A stretch of DNA of 64,000 nucleotides from Diphasiastrum complanatum (taxonomy: Eukaryota; Streptophyta; Lycopodiopsida; Lycopodiales; Lycopodiaceae), in NCBI GenBank assembly GCA_029204225.1, contig CM055101.1:762987-826986 (forward strand). The letters are read 5' to 3'. Below, piece after piece: positions 47,514-59,959 of this stretch (within the stretch, counting starts at the first letter, position 1; each line of letters starts with the position of its first letter). Below the pieces are notes generated by a model. It was given only the letters and a program-made list of their open reading frames with translations, ran no database searches and was not told the DNA's origin. Made by a program: the position numbers and the translations under genes.

Positions 47514-48150
47514 TGTTGTAAAGCTACCTTTACAAACTTTACTTCCGGCGCCACTGGCGCCAGCATTGTCCCCGGCGCCAGCAGCGCCCCTACTGCTCCC
47601 AGCCCACGTTGGCGCCGCTCCCAGCGCCACTGTGACCAGAATCCAGCCGGCGCCAAGTTCCTATGGCTGAAAATCTTTGATCAGTTCTAGCGAAGTCCAG
47701 AGACCTCAGATCGATGTGCAATCACCTCACACGATCTAGGCATGATTAAAGGAAGCCTGGGGATCAATAAAATATAGAGAGAGAAAATTACTCTCTAGAG
47801 AGAGAAAAATGTGCTTTACCAGCTTGGGTAGAGTGCTTGGTATGAGGGGGGGTGCCAAATCCCACCAATACTATAGGGGAGTGCGGGTTGCGACTTAGGG
47901 CGAGCTCCAAGCAAGTCTCAGCCTCTCTTGCTAGAATGTTGTCCTGGCACTCGCCTTGGCATGCGAGCTCCCCAAAGACTAGGGTTGGTCACACACTTGA
48001 AATGTAACCTTCTCAGATTTATCAATAAAGTGGGATTTTTCTCAAACTGACTTTGATTACCTTCTGGGTTTCAATATTCGGTAAAAGCGCCAGTTGTAAG
48101 GCCGCTTCAAAATTTTTAAATTGGCACATAGCTGAGGGTCGTATCCCGGG
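47514..48150 (+). mobile_element. 3' LTR of non-autonomous element
   Basis: The first 293 bp match 44,077-44,373. Beyond 47,806 it continues with sequence having no partner in the window, including an AATAAAG poly(A)-type signal near 48,026. The LTR is therefore probably longer than the shared part; the end near 48,150 is a guess. Confidence 0.5.
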
Positions 48151-48220
48151 ACGTCGGTGGTATGCCGTTGGGACCATTTGGTCCGTGGTGCCAGCGGTAT
48201 GCTGTCGGGACAAAGCTTTC

Positions 48221-48530
48221 AGTTGGTTAAGTCTGATGTAAGTCAGACCGCTTGCCTGGATTGGATGTTACTCGTTTGTAACGAAGCTTCGAGTTGGTTA
48301 AGTTTGATGTATGTCGGGTGGCTTGCTTGGAGGGAAGTCACCCACATCGGGACCCTCGATCTGGCATGGCACCAGGCTGGATCTCAATGTTGGTTTTCGG
48401 AACTTCAAGTTGGTTAAGTCTGATCGTTGTTGGCGCGTTGGCTACTTGTATGTAAAGTGGGTTTGGATGGCAAGAGTTGAAGGCTGGGAAGCTAAGTCGT
48501 GGTTCCCGGCTTCCTTTGGGATGCCTGCGC
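48221..48530 (+). repeat. Dispersed repeat (direct copy of 1-300)
   Basis: Three units with AGTTGGTTAAGT at 48,222, 48,292 and 48,408, then GTTTGGATGGCAAGAGTTGA. Same orientation as the window start and inverted relative to 45,101-45,460. Confidence 0.7.
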
Positions 48531-50870
48531 TACACTATCTAACGAGCCACAACATAGACAGGGAGAAGGAACCAGCCACAGCAGGGCAACGATGAAGAGA
48601 TGGAAGAGCAGAAAGTGGCTCAGTAACACATCGTTGTCTTCAAAGACTGATACTCTCACAATATGTAGGCCATCTTCAAAAGGCACATGAAAGCGATGCA
48701 TTGAATGCATTCACCATTGGCAGGAAGGAAAGAAGTACCTCTATAGACTGCAAGATAGATTCCAGAAGAATGATGGGTTTCAAGTAACTAGATTCTTCAT
48801 TCCTTGAAAAGAAACTGCACACAGTTGGCCTCTAGAGGCATTAACAAGCAGAGCTCTTTCAAACATTCAGGCCCTCAGGGCTCTATGCCTGTGTGTTTTT
48901 TTTTCTTAAGGGTAAACAAGATAGGGAAATATCCAATGATTTTGACAGGCAGAAAAATGGCCTCAAGCAAAACTAGAGATATGTACTCTGCTTTTTGACA
49001 GGCCCTCAGGGTATTGGATCCCAAACCAATCAATAACTTCTCAGAAAACTAGCAATGAATAGGCTCTGTTCATTGGGCTTCCCTCAAAACTACTGACAAA
49101 GCTTTGAAAGCCTTAGTGATCAACAATAAACAAGGCAATGACTGCCTTCTTGGATAACAAACAATCTTTAAATAAGTCACAGAACCTTGTGAATGTAACA
49201 ACAAGGCTTTCCACAATTGCAAGCTCTACAGAGACAAGATTAATGACAACAATCCCAGTGCAATCTACACCCTTCCAAGATCTGCAACCAAATGTTAGAG
49301 ATGGCAGAAAAAACAATTCACAAATCCACAAACAGTGGTAACACAATGCTAAAGGATGAAAAACAGATCAATAGCAATGAAAGTGAACAGAATTTAGAGT
49401 AAAGATCCAACAAAGAAATTACAGTGGAAGGCACCAGGCAGATCAGCCTCTTCTCCTTTCCTCCTCCTTGTCTATGTGGATTGAGCACAAATAGGAAGTG
49501 GAAGAGATGCGAGACACCAAGCACAACAACTTCTACTCCTTCCCTTTCTCTCCAAGCTTCTCTCTCTCTCTCTCCAAGAAGATGACAATGAACAATGGTA
49601 TGTTGTCCCACACGCCTCCCTATTCAAGCCTCAAAATTCTGGTTTGCATATGTAAAAGCAAAAGGTCAGCTTAAAGCACAATAGTAACTTTAAGCTTTAC
49701 CTTTGGTTTTTTTTATTAGAAATGATTTGTAATAGCCTAGTAATAGTTTGAAAATCCTTCTGAACTTTATGCTTAAAGTTTAGAATTTCATTTTCTTGAT
49801 TTGTTCTTCCCCCTTTAACTCTTTTTGTTTTGAGTTTTGTTTCAAAAAAAAAAACAAAAAAACCAAAATAAAGAGATGAAAGCCGTCGGCGGGTCTGAAC
49901 AGTCTTGTTCAGTCCGCAAGCTTGTGGTACGGATCGGGTGGGAGAATATTTCTTCCCCTGGCCTTTTTCATTAAAAAAATAATAAAAATAAAAATTTTAT
50001 GGGCCTCAGGCTCGCTGCAGTGTGAGCCTGTAAACCTACGCACCCCGTTCCTCGAGGTTTGGGAGGAGGACCTATACAGATCCGTACGGGGGGGGTTGTT
50101 ACAGATCCGTACGAGAGAGAGAAATCAATAAAAGAAAGAAAGGAGGGAGGGGGAGAACGGTCTTTCCCCACGCAGACCTCACTCATTGTAAACATGAATA
50201 GACCATTTGTAAGGGAGACTTGGGAGAATGTACACTCCCCACGCTTCCCTCACAAAGGAACCTTTGGCAAAGCCATGTTTTAAAAGTTTATGAAAGCAAA
50301 CATTGAGTTTCAAATCGTATTTACTAAGAAGAAGACAATAAATTCTAAGTTACCATAATACAATAGTTTATGAATCTTAAAAGATTGAGGCCAAGTTGAA
50401 ACTTGGTAGCTATCTTTTTTTAACGTACAGCTCTCCCCCTTCATCTCTACAGCTCTCTCCCTTCTCTTCTATACCTACTAATCTCCTAGGCTTAGGAGTA
50501 GAGAAAAGTACGTAGGAGTTTGGAGGAGAGAGACAAAACTTAACCAAGTTTAATGATTTATTGGGGTCCATGGGCCATGTGGCACCATTTTATGGTCCCA
50601 CATGGTATGAAAACCCTAGAAGGGACAAATCGGGACTTTATTGGGTCCCAACTGTCCTTTTTGCATGAGGAGAGGGGAAAGCTTTGAGGAAGGGAATAAA
50701 GGATGTACATTCATTTTCCTCTACCTCATTCTCAAAGTTGTTTGTAGAGTTTGTTAGTGCTCAAGTTTACTTGATTTCTTGAGCCCTTCTCTAGTTATCG
50801 ATTTTTAACGGTTTTGATACTGTTGTTCTCCATTTTTCCTCAACCTTCTAGCTACATACTGCTTTTCCTA
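48531..50870. other. Interval with no recognisable gene
   Basis: No coding motif on either strand. Contains AT-rich stretches, a small CT run (49,557-49,576), an A-rich run (49,843-49,870), and two close copies of CAGATCCGTACG (near 50,076 and 50,102). The part from about 50,570 may be leader of the gypsy element that starts at 50,871, but no LTR or PBS was found. Confidence 0.4.
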
Positions 50871-53345
50871 TGGAAGAAACTCGAGCTCCAAGTCCCCTAT
50901 GGACTGATATGGATATTATGACGTGTGCAATTAATTTGTTGCAGCAACAAATTGTTGACATACGGACTAAACATGAGCGGGCGGAGGCCGAAATGCGGGC
51001 TATGTCCCAATCTTAGCAAGCCCTCCTTAACCCGATGTTTAATCCGGAGTTTTTTACTAGAGAAAAAGGATAGACACCAAGATGTGGTCTTGGCCTGGTT
51101 GGATCGATGGACTTCACATTTCTCCATGCACAATCTACTAGATAGCTCGGATTGCTACGACCATCATGTTCTTATGCGGTAAAGCGTACTCATGGTGGCA
51201 AGATCTTAAAGATCGAGCTACGGTCCCAACTACTTGGGTTACTTCCAGGTAGCCTTTAAGGCTGCCTATATGCCTGTCCATGACGATTTTAAATATTCTC
51301 ATCGATTTGCAACTTTGCAAATGGGAACAAAACCCTTAGATGTCTTTTTATAAGATTTCCAATAAGCTGCATTGTGGCTTCTTAACCGCATAAACAGAGT
51401 GCTCCTTAAGATGCATTTCATATTGGGCTTGCCCAAAGAATATCCATTGGAGGTCCGCCGAAATCAGCCACAATCCTTAGAGGATGTTGTGCGTTTTGTT
51501 CAGATTTTTGACAACATGCACACTATGACCTGCAAAGAGCAACAAAGGCCGAAATCCAAAAACAAACCCTCTACAGGCCCTCCTTTCAAAAAGGGCAAGG
51601 AGCGAGTGGTTGACAAAGCTTCTCCTTCATGGAAGAAAAAGAAGCGCCATCGGTTAGAGAGAGCTGACTTTGATAACGCCAAAAACAACAGGTTGTGTTT
51701 CTCCTACATGGAGAAGGGGCACCTTTCCAAGGATTGCCCAAAGAGACGAAAAAAGGGTGGCCGCTCCTTAAAGGAACAAGATAATTCTTCTATTTCTTGC
51801 ATTGATGTATGTTTTAAAGATGAAACAATTTCTATGAATTGTTGTTTTAACACTGTAGTTTTTGGACCTCATGAACTCATTCGTATGAGTGGGTTCGTAG
51901 GTAGCCAACCCATGAGTGTTCCTTTTGATGATCGTTTGACGACCGTTCTATGCATAATTTTATTAATGCTAAGTTGGTGCAGAAGTTGCAATTGGCAACT
52001 GCACCAAGTGACCACAATGGTGGGGAGCAGCAGGTCTGGGAGCTCTTTGTCCCCCACATGCTGTTGAAGATTTAGGGCTATGTAGATAATTTATCTTTTC
52101 ATGTTATGAATTTCTCTAAGGTAACTTTAATCCTATGTAAAGAGTGATTTTATGCTAGGAATGAGTCCTTAAAAAAATATTATGTTTCTCATAGTACCTC
52201 TTTCTTGCATAGTGACTCATTGGTTTGTATTAAAGGTGATGAGCCTGATCTACCTTTTGTAACTGCTCATAAGGCTAATCAATGTAGTTTGTATTTTGAG
52301 TATTATTCATATTTATGTTATCTGAAAGATGAATCGCACATGGATGCTTTTAGTACTCATAATTTCAATGTTGATGTTTCATCTTTCCCTAAAGAATTGT
52401 CTTTTTGAGATGTAAATCTATAATCTTTGCCTGAGGGCAAAATCTTTAAGAGAATTAGGGAGGAATATACTAATATATTCTCTGAGCAGTTGCCTAAGGG
52501 TCTTTTCCCCTTACGGGGAGTAGACCATCATATAAATCTTCTTCCCGATAGCTCTCCTATATCATTTTTGCCCTACAAGATGAGCTGGAAGGAAGAAGAT
52601 GAAGTTGCTAGTCAACTTAAAGAGTTATTACGTAAGGGTCATATTACACCCAGTAAGTCCTTTTTGGGAGCGCTGTTAACCGGCAAGAAAGACAATGGTA
52701 TTCATCTTTGTTTCGATTAGAAAAAGCTTAATAAGATGACTATTAAGAACCGTTATCCCTTACCTCAGATGGATGACTTAATGGACCGATTGAATGGTGC
52801 TAAGTATTTCACCAAATTGGACCTTAGGTCAGGGTGTTTTCAAAACTGGTTTTCATTGTAGCCATTACAGATTTTTAGTTTTACTCTTGGTCTAACTAAT
52901 ACCTCGACAACCTTCCAACAGATGATGAACGATATTCTTCGTCCATATCTAAGGAAGTTTCTCGTGGTATTGTTTGATGACATACTGATTTACAGTAAGA
53001 CTCTTGAGGAGCACGAGGCGCATTTGCATACAATCTTAGATAATCTAAGGCAAGCAAAGCTTTATGCTAAGGAGTCTAAGTGTGAGTTCATTCAAACAAG
53101 GCTCAAGTATTTGGGACATATCGTTTTCAATCGAGGTCTAGAGATCGATACGATAAGGTCCAAAAAGTTCGTAATTGGCCCTAAAAACCATTAGGGAAGT
53201 TAAATTTTTTTGGGCTTCACAGGGTTTTTTCATAAATTCATTAAAGACTATGCCTAAATTGCATTGTCTCTAACGAATTTTCTTAAGGGAGTGAAGAAAG
53301 CCAAAAGTTCAACTAAAAAAGGTAATAAAAGAGAAGCCTTTTCGA
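50871..53345 (+). pseudogene. Ty3/gypsy gag-protease-RT, decayed
   Basis: Starts with an ATG at 50,871 (MEETRAPSPLWTDMDIMTCA) and soon meets stops. Gag core at 51,372-51,700 (ILGLPKEYPLEVRRNQPQSL), a zinc knuckle CFSYMEKGHLSKDC in which the second Cys is Tyr, and a protease trace with FDD followed by a frameshift near 51,935. RT runs from 52,427: RGVDHHINLLPDSSPI, then [28 protein letters not shown] (first RT Asp), and VVLFDDILIYSKTLEEHEAH with the double aspartate. It ends at FFHKFIKDYA near 53,255. At least eight stops or shifts. It joins copia A at 53,346. It lacks the integrase; the integrase at 33,248 may be from the same or another family. Confidence 0.9.
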
Positions 53346-53346
53346 T

Positions 53347-54368
53347 CGTAGTCGACTCTTGCATTAAAAGACATGCAAACTCAGGAATGTACCTCGTGGG
53401 CTATGTGTGCACTCGGTTTGATCTTCTTGGAGGAAGTGGCATCGGCTGATGATCTAGTCCTTGGATTTGTTATTGCTGAGTAATAGCAACTTCTTCATCT
53501 GACTTGTTGTTGAGTAGTCCATCGACTAGAGGCACGCTTGAGCCAAAGGCTCGAATTGTCATATCGGAGGCAGAGGCATCAAAGGTTCGCATGGAACTTT
53601 GCCTTTGCCTTTGAAGTCATCGAACTCATCCTCGATAAAGACTGTATCCTATTGAATAAAATCTGCTAGGTATCAGAGTCATATAGCTTGTAAGTATTGT
53701 CAGATGAAGTGTATCCGATAAGGATGGTCTTGAGACCTTAGAAGTTTAATTTCTTTCTCGTCTCCTTTGGGATCTGCGCATAGGCGATGCATCCGAACAC
53801 ACAAAGGTTCTTCATTGAAGTCTTATAGCCTGTCCAGACCTCATGTGGTGTTTTGCTTATGAGGGCCTTAGTCAAACATATGTTTTGGACGTAAGCTGTA
53901 GTGGAGATAGCTTCAGCCCAGAAGCTCTTTGGCAAAGATTCATGTGTTAGCATACATTTGGCAGACTCGACCAGGGCATGATTCTTCCTCTCGGCTAAGC
54001 CATTAGATTGAGGTGAATAAGGAGTGATAAATTGTTTTTCAATGCCTTGGCTCTGGCAGTACTCCTTGAGTTCGGTAGAGATGTACTCTCTACCATTGTC
54101 GGACCTCAGGCCGTTGATTTGTTTGCCAATTTCTTTCTCTGCATGCTTCTTGAAGATTCTAAAACAATTGAAGCCTTCAAATTTCTTCTTGATAAAGTAC
54201 ACCAAACAATCCTCTAGCAACATGCTGATGGCTTGATTTAAATGGTTTCATGGGCAGTTTATTGACTAGATAGTCTTGACAAACAGATAATTTGACTTTC
54301 CTATCTGGATAATCGAGATCAACAACAATAGATTGTTTAGACATTTGTTGTACAAAAGAATAATTCAG
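53347..54368 (-). pseudogene. Copia family A integrase to RT start, right arm
   Basis: Minus strand from 54,368: pre-integrase end, internal deletion, integrase core with LRSDNGREY (second Asp kept, unlike the left-arm copy), NGLAERKNHALVE, GKTPHEVWTG equivalent reading SKTPHEVWTG, PKETRKKLNF, then the linker and the first RT codons near 53,350. 53,810-54,368 is shared with the left arm; 53,347-53,809 continues beyond the duplication edge. Confidence 0.8.
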
Positions 54369-55634
54369 GTGATGTCGTACTATACCAACAGGTTTAATAT
54401 AGATTTTGTAGTGAAAAGTATCATTCCCACAGAAGATAGCGTTAGAAAATGATGTTTTTGGTATAATTATGGCAGGTGGTTTTGAATGTGATTCTGGTTG
54501 TCGACAGACATTAAAAAGTAACCAGTATTACTTATATTTGGAATGGGTAATGTTAATGAATTCAGAACAACAATCTGGCCTCTATCGAATTGAAGGAAAC
54601 GCATTCTACAAATGAAATGTTATCAAAGTGGTACAACAGACTACACTCTGGCTGACTATGGTGTCAACAGAAAATTGGGAATTGTTCGATGTATTCGCGA
54701 CTGTGTAGACAATTGATTAATTGAATTCGTGAACTATTCGTTCCTAGACAATAGTCCTTAACAACTAAAGCCCAACTTAATGGTTAAAGAGCACAAATGG
54801 TTTAAGAGCACGTTAGAAACTTATGTCAATGCCAATCAGGAAAATAGATCAGAGACTCAATTCTTCAGACAGGGACTGTCATCTCATTTGTATACATACA
54901 ACTTAATTCAATGATCGTGCTAGACTGCACAAAGATAGTCATTATTCGAGTGTCGAAAAGAAAGTATTGGCAACAGACGAATAAGATGATTTTAAGATAG
55001 TTCTTTAGAGCATGCTTTACGGAAACACAACAAACGACTGTAATGCACTAGAGCGTCTGTCTGATCAGAGAGTAATTCATGAAATGTGTTAGAGATTGTT
55101 AGCAGACTTAAGATCACTCACACTCAACTGTGCAGAGAACAGAGATAAGGGGGAATAACTCACAAAACTCTATTCACTTCTTCAATCTCTTACATAAGCA
55201 TAAACTCTTCTCTCTCGATGATTGAGACTGAAGTGTGAGATCAATATATGTTCTACGGGGCGAACAAACACACCTCTTAAACAATAGGTGCGTCGCTCCC
55301 GCGAAAGGGTCTAGTTAAGAATTGAACTAAAAATACGTTCAACTATACCATAAGAGGTATACTTAACTATGAGTTAAAGTTACTTTAGTTAACATGTCTT
55401 TTCATAACTAGTCGTTTCGTATGGACGGCCTAATTAAGGGTTATCCAAGGCAATGTCTTTTCCTATTAAAGGTCTAGCCCTTAATTTATAAGGCAAGTAC
55501 CTAGGAGATATATTCTCAATAAATGACTTAGGCCTCTTCATGATTTATACTTAACCAGCTCACATCTTCATTTTCGAGTATATTATGCCATATTTATGTT
55601 GATATTCAATTTTTGACATTTGCGTGGCATCACA
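54369..55634 (-). mobile_element. 1,266-bp LTR, right arm, uninterrupted
   Basis: TGTGATG at 55,634 to CATCAC at 54,369. The empty target of the copia insertion is at 55,087-55,091. The purine tract is just upstream at 55,637-55,647. Confidence 0.85.
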
Positions 55635-55636
55635 TA

Positions 55637-55647
55637 TCCCCTTCCTC
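55637..55647 (-). promoter_or_regulatory. Polypurine tract, right arm
   Basis: GAGGAAGGGGA on the minus strand before the 1,266-bp LTR. Confidence 0.75.
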
Positions 55648-55939
55648 AAATGTGAAACGTCCTCGTGAACATATCATCTTTACTTCGAGGATTACTCGAG
55701 AAACATTCTTGTTCGTAAGATTTTCGTTGAGGCGAAAAAAAATATTTCTTCATATGATTCGTCCTTTAGATATTTCTTCAGAGAATATGTGTCTTGTTGT
55801 TGCGTTGAGTAGGTTGTTTTTGAGTTGAAATTGTTTGATGAAAACTGGAATCAAACTTCAAAACATCTTCAAACTGCAAAGATCTACCTTCAGTATCACA
55901 GATAGGCATCAGCATGACAAAGACATGAATAATATTTAT

Positions 55940-57041
55940 GAATTATTCAATTCTTCATATAGTTTTTGAGCTAGCTCCAAGTTTTGTTGAGCTTCGATCA
56001 ACAACAAATCTTCTTTGGATTTTGTATATCGGTCAACTGGGAGGTTGCTGAATTTTTCTAGTTTAACAGGGAGTAATGTTCCATCGAACAACTCCTGAGT
56101 CAACTTTGTATCTTTGTCTGAATCACTTCGTAGAGTGATTTCTTCACAGTATTGAGATGAGAATCTAATAAAATTGCTTTTAACATAAAGATTCCGAATA
56201 AAGAATAATGTCTTTGCCGCAAAGGTACCAAACTGCCAAAATGAATATGTACAAAATTGCTTATATCTGAATGACTTCCTTCTATCCTACAGATTATGTC
56301 GAATCTCCGCAAAATATTCTTCAAGGTTTTGCTCCCAATCCACATATAGACTGAATAGTTCTGGATACGCCATATTAATGTTGATCAGCAACTCCGTGTC
56401 ATCGAATGCGCCTAAATCCGCAATAGCTTTGAGTTTGTATAATTGAAACTGCGAATTTCGCTTCCAAAAATGTCACTTATTGTCTTTGTTATGCAAAAAT
56501 TGAAGTTCTTTGATGTGAATGTATTCGAGAGCATACATAGCCGAAGAGCCTATGTATAACTCTGCTGACCCGAAAGGTAGGACTTTAAACTTTCCCTGGA
56601 TTATGCCCTAGCAGAGACATCCTTTCTGCTCAATAGAAAGCTGGGCCCATAACCAGAGAAAGTCTTCCTTCTCCCATGGTCGCTTCCAATCGTCGAAGGC
56701 GATGCCATACACCATTGTAATTCAATGTTAAAAGTAGGTGGACACCATTTTCAGAAGCGTTGAACAAATGTACGGAATCTGTCAGCACATACCTTCGACC
56801 GATTCCGCCGCATTCGCTTTGGCTGTGTAGATGCAGTTGCCAAGTCCTGAGTTTGCAACTCAGCAGCCAGCTTTTGATCTTCCGTTTGTTGTTGGAGATC
56901 TGACAGCTCCTGTTCGAGCTTGTCAATCTTTGCGACTGCTTCCAGATACTCGGGATGGTCTGAGGCTCCCGTGCAGGCAGGCACAGATGGAATTTGTTGT
57001 GTAAGGTCATCAGTTCTGATGTAATTTTTTTTTTTGTTCAT
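55940..57041 (-). pseudogene. Unrecognised broken ORF (right arm)
   Basis: Right-arm copy of 20,451-21,513. It retains the 43 bp missing on the left, which restores the stretch LFSLYVDWEQNLEEYFAEIR between the MAYPE segment and the rest. Same coiled-coil N-terminus from the ATG at 57,041. Stops near 56,750, 56,590 and 56,290 remain. Family unknown. Confidence 0.4.
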
Positions 57042-57360
57042 TATGTATAGTTGGCTTTTGGAAGTTCTTAGTCTTGTATTGAGCTCTTCATGTTTGCTAG
57101 CTATGGTAGATTAAGCTCTTTGTAATTGCGTGAATGGTAGCAAAACTCTTGGTTGGATCCTTGTCAAATTATTGTTGAGGTGCAATTTGCAAAGGTTTGC
57201 TACAACTAGATTCAAAGAAAATTTGAGGAACCTAGCACTTTGGAGAAAGAGCTATCCAATTTGCTGCAAATCCAACATATGCCTGTGAAGAATTGAAAAA
57301 GATTATCTATGTTAGATATAGGGGTGTTATGTTTTTTACATCAAGCATCTAGGTGTAGGA

Positions 57361-58020
57361 TGCTGATAGGAATAAATTTGGCATAGATGGCAAATTATGC
57401 ATTTCCACTTGTAATGCCACTATTGAGCCAAAATAGAGTAAGAGGCTAAATACTTGCTAATTAGAGTGTAGACAAGTGTAAAGTTTTTGTTTGATGAATT
57501 CCAAGAGGTCCAATAGGATTTAGAGGTGGAACCTTGTGAGGTCCAATAGGAAATTGAGGTGTGCTTGAATATAGTCCAATAGAATTAAGAGGTGCATAGA
57601 TCAATGATCCAATAGGATCAAGAGGTGACAAAATATGGTCCAATCATAGTTAGGCATAGTGGTAGCTCGTGGACCTACTAGTATCATTGTACTCGTCATT
57701 TTGAATGTGATTGATTTGGTGATTTCATGGATTTTGTGAGTTATTGGATTTCTAGCTTTCTCTCTCTACCCGAGAGCTGATGATGCATTTTCTCTCTCTA
57801 CCCAAGGAGAGCAGCGTGTTTTTACTTAGATTATTTTTTGAATACTTACCACACGTGTGAGTGAGAGTTGGAAGTGATTGAATGCATGTAGTAGTGTGTT
57901 TTTGCCATGGGATTCAAGATTGATCTTGAATCTCAATCTAGTCTTGATATTGGTGCATCTACACACCTTAGGAGATCACAAGTACATGTAGTGGACAGTC
58001 CACACGTGTGAAATTCAACA
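57361..58020 (+). mobile_element. 660-bp LTR, right arm
   Basis: TGCTGATAGG (first copy TGTTGATAGG) to TTCAACA; same length as the left copy. CACACGTGTG near 57,850 and 58,000. Confidence 0.85.
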
Positions 58021-58033
58021 TGGTATCAGAGCC
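58021..58033 (+). promoter_or_regulatory. Primer-binding site, right arm
   Basis: TGGTATCAGAGCC immediately after the LTR. Confidence 0.85.
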
Positions 58034-58703
58034 TACCTAAGGTTACCATGCATTTTGATCCATCTAAGTGAAAAATTTTTCATCAATCTTGAGCTAGAAG
58101 TTGTCAAGGCCCATTTTCCTAGCTATCTTGTTCAATCTTGGATGAAAAGAGATCAAAAGGACATTGATTGGGTCTGACCTGGTACTGTACGGAATTAGGT
58201 GCTCAGACACGTGTAAGGAACATCCAATTTCAGTTTGGAAGTTCTCTCTCATGTTTGATCCATTTATCTTGTTTGATAGCTTGTTTTGAAGCTATTTTTG
58301 TCTAGTTTCTGTTGCAATCAGTTTCATTCCATTTGGTTGAGCCAATCAAAAGCTATAAGATTTTGAAGAGGGTTAGGTAGGGCACCTAGACCTGGGTGGA
58401 CACATTTGGTTTGGTCAAGAGATTGCTTGGTTGATCCAAAATCACAGTTGTATGCTTGCCAATCTCATCTATATGTGATCTAGGCACTGTTTTGAGATCT
58501 TAGCCATTTTGTTTCATGCAATATCATTGTATTTGAGTCAAATTTGGTTTCTTAGTGTATTTCACACGTGCTAAGAGTGTTAGATCCTAACTTTGCCTAT
58601 ACTCCATCATTTGATGTGAAATAGATCTTGTTTTAGAGAGATTTGAGTAGCTAGTGATAATCAATTCACAAATTGTTGTAAGATCTTTCATAGGAGGAGA
58701 TAG
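58034..58703 (+). other. Leader-like sequence, right arm
   Basis: Counterpart of 18,790-19,458. No gag frame. It ends against the 3' end of the ParB-like frame on the minus strand. Confidence 0.45.
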
Positions 58704-58706
58704 TAC

Positions 58707-59850
58707 TCAATTATTGGATCCTATTGAAAGTGTGTAAAAACATTTATTGTTCATCATTTGAGTTTTCTTCACTTCAAATGTCTTCAATGGGTTCATCCTT
58801 GTTGGAACCAAGTGAAAGATTGCCACTTGTATTGTATGTTGTCCATCCACAACATAAAATTTTATCTGTACTGCCTTGTCCTTTAAAATTTTGTTGTCGA
58901 ACACCTCTACAAACTCCCCAGTTTTTGAATAAAATGGGATCACATCTACTGGGGGCAACTTCACCCCAATAGTGTTAAACAACAATCTCTGCAACGCATC
59001 ACAATAATCTCCATTGAAAGGCCTATAGTTATATTGCACTGGGAGAAGCTCACACTTGGTTACATCAATTTGAATCTCAGTTTGTATACCCAGAGGATAC
59101 AACTTCTTAAAGGCATCCAATCTCATATTTGTTTTTGCAAGTGCATCTTCATCGCATGATTTTGAGGCCTTTGATTTTTTTGAGACAACTTCAATCAAAA
59201 CATCCTTCTTTTCTTTGACACCCTTTTTCCTGCTCTTTTGCTCTTTTTGTGAAGGTGGTTGAAAACTCCTAGGTGGAATTGCGTCCACTATTGTAACCAC
59301 TAAAGTCATATTTGCAGGTGATTCATGGTGATTATGTCTCTCCGTAGTACTTGTCCCTTCCACTTCTTTAGTTCATTGTCTGGACTTTTTTTTTGGAACA
59401 TTTCTTTCCGACCCAAGAAAACTAGGATAATTTTGAATTTTGCTTTTGGCCCTTCGGAAGCCTTCAAGTATCTCCTTGTGTGAATAGCCAATTCTATCCG
59501 TAGCAAGAGTTCAGATTTTTCTAAATGCTTGCTACCATCAGCGCGACATCATAATCAACGATACTAGCATAGATCTCAAAATATTTCTCATTCTTTTTAG
59601 TAGATATTTTCAAAAATGCAGAACCACAATCATCAAATTCCTCTTGAATATCCACCACACATCCACAACTCGTAATGTTTCCTGTATCAATCCAAAGCAC
59701 AAAGAAAAATATGTCTAATTTAGAACCATTCTCAAAAACCTCAAAGTACCACTTATACTTATTGTCAAACTAAATTCTCGATGTCACTCATACTTATTGT
59801 CAATCTTTACTAAATTCTCGATGTCACTCATAAGGGGAACAATTATTCCT
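58707..59850 (-). pseudogene. ParB/DGQHR-like protein, broken (right arm)
   Basis: The C-terminal 218 codons (59,363-58,707) are open and include the basic linker, MRLDAFKKLYPLGIQ, LLPVQYNYRPFNGDYCDALQ and the YVVDGQHTIQVAIFHL motif. Upstream, 59,506-59,380 continues in another frame (ELAIHTRRYLKASEGPK), and the beta-rich start lies at about 59,850-59,560 with the same 40-bp duplication and frameshift as the left copy. The longest frame opens at a GTG, so a true start is not visible. Shared breaks predate the duplication. Function of the ancestor is unknown; the ParB-type motif suggests DNA or nucleotide binding. Confidence 0.5.
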
Positions 59851-59959
59851 ACAAATGATCCATCAGTGTAAAAATAGTAGTGTTAGAACTTCCTTCTGTT
59901 AAAGCTTCTGAAAATACGAAACAATAACTTCAACATTTTACTTACCAATAAACAATTTA

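Noticed and set aside
55613-55828. 71-codon frame identical in both arms (also 21,621-21,836)
   Set aside because: It overlaps the purine tract and LTR start on the opposite strand; identical only through the duplication.
56630-57010. 126-codon minus-strand frame in the unknown ORF
   Set aside because: It overlaps the coiled-coil frame and the DDWKRPW frame, which look more protein-like; the left arm does not keep it open.
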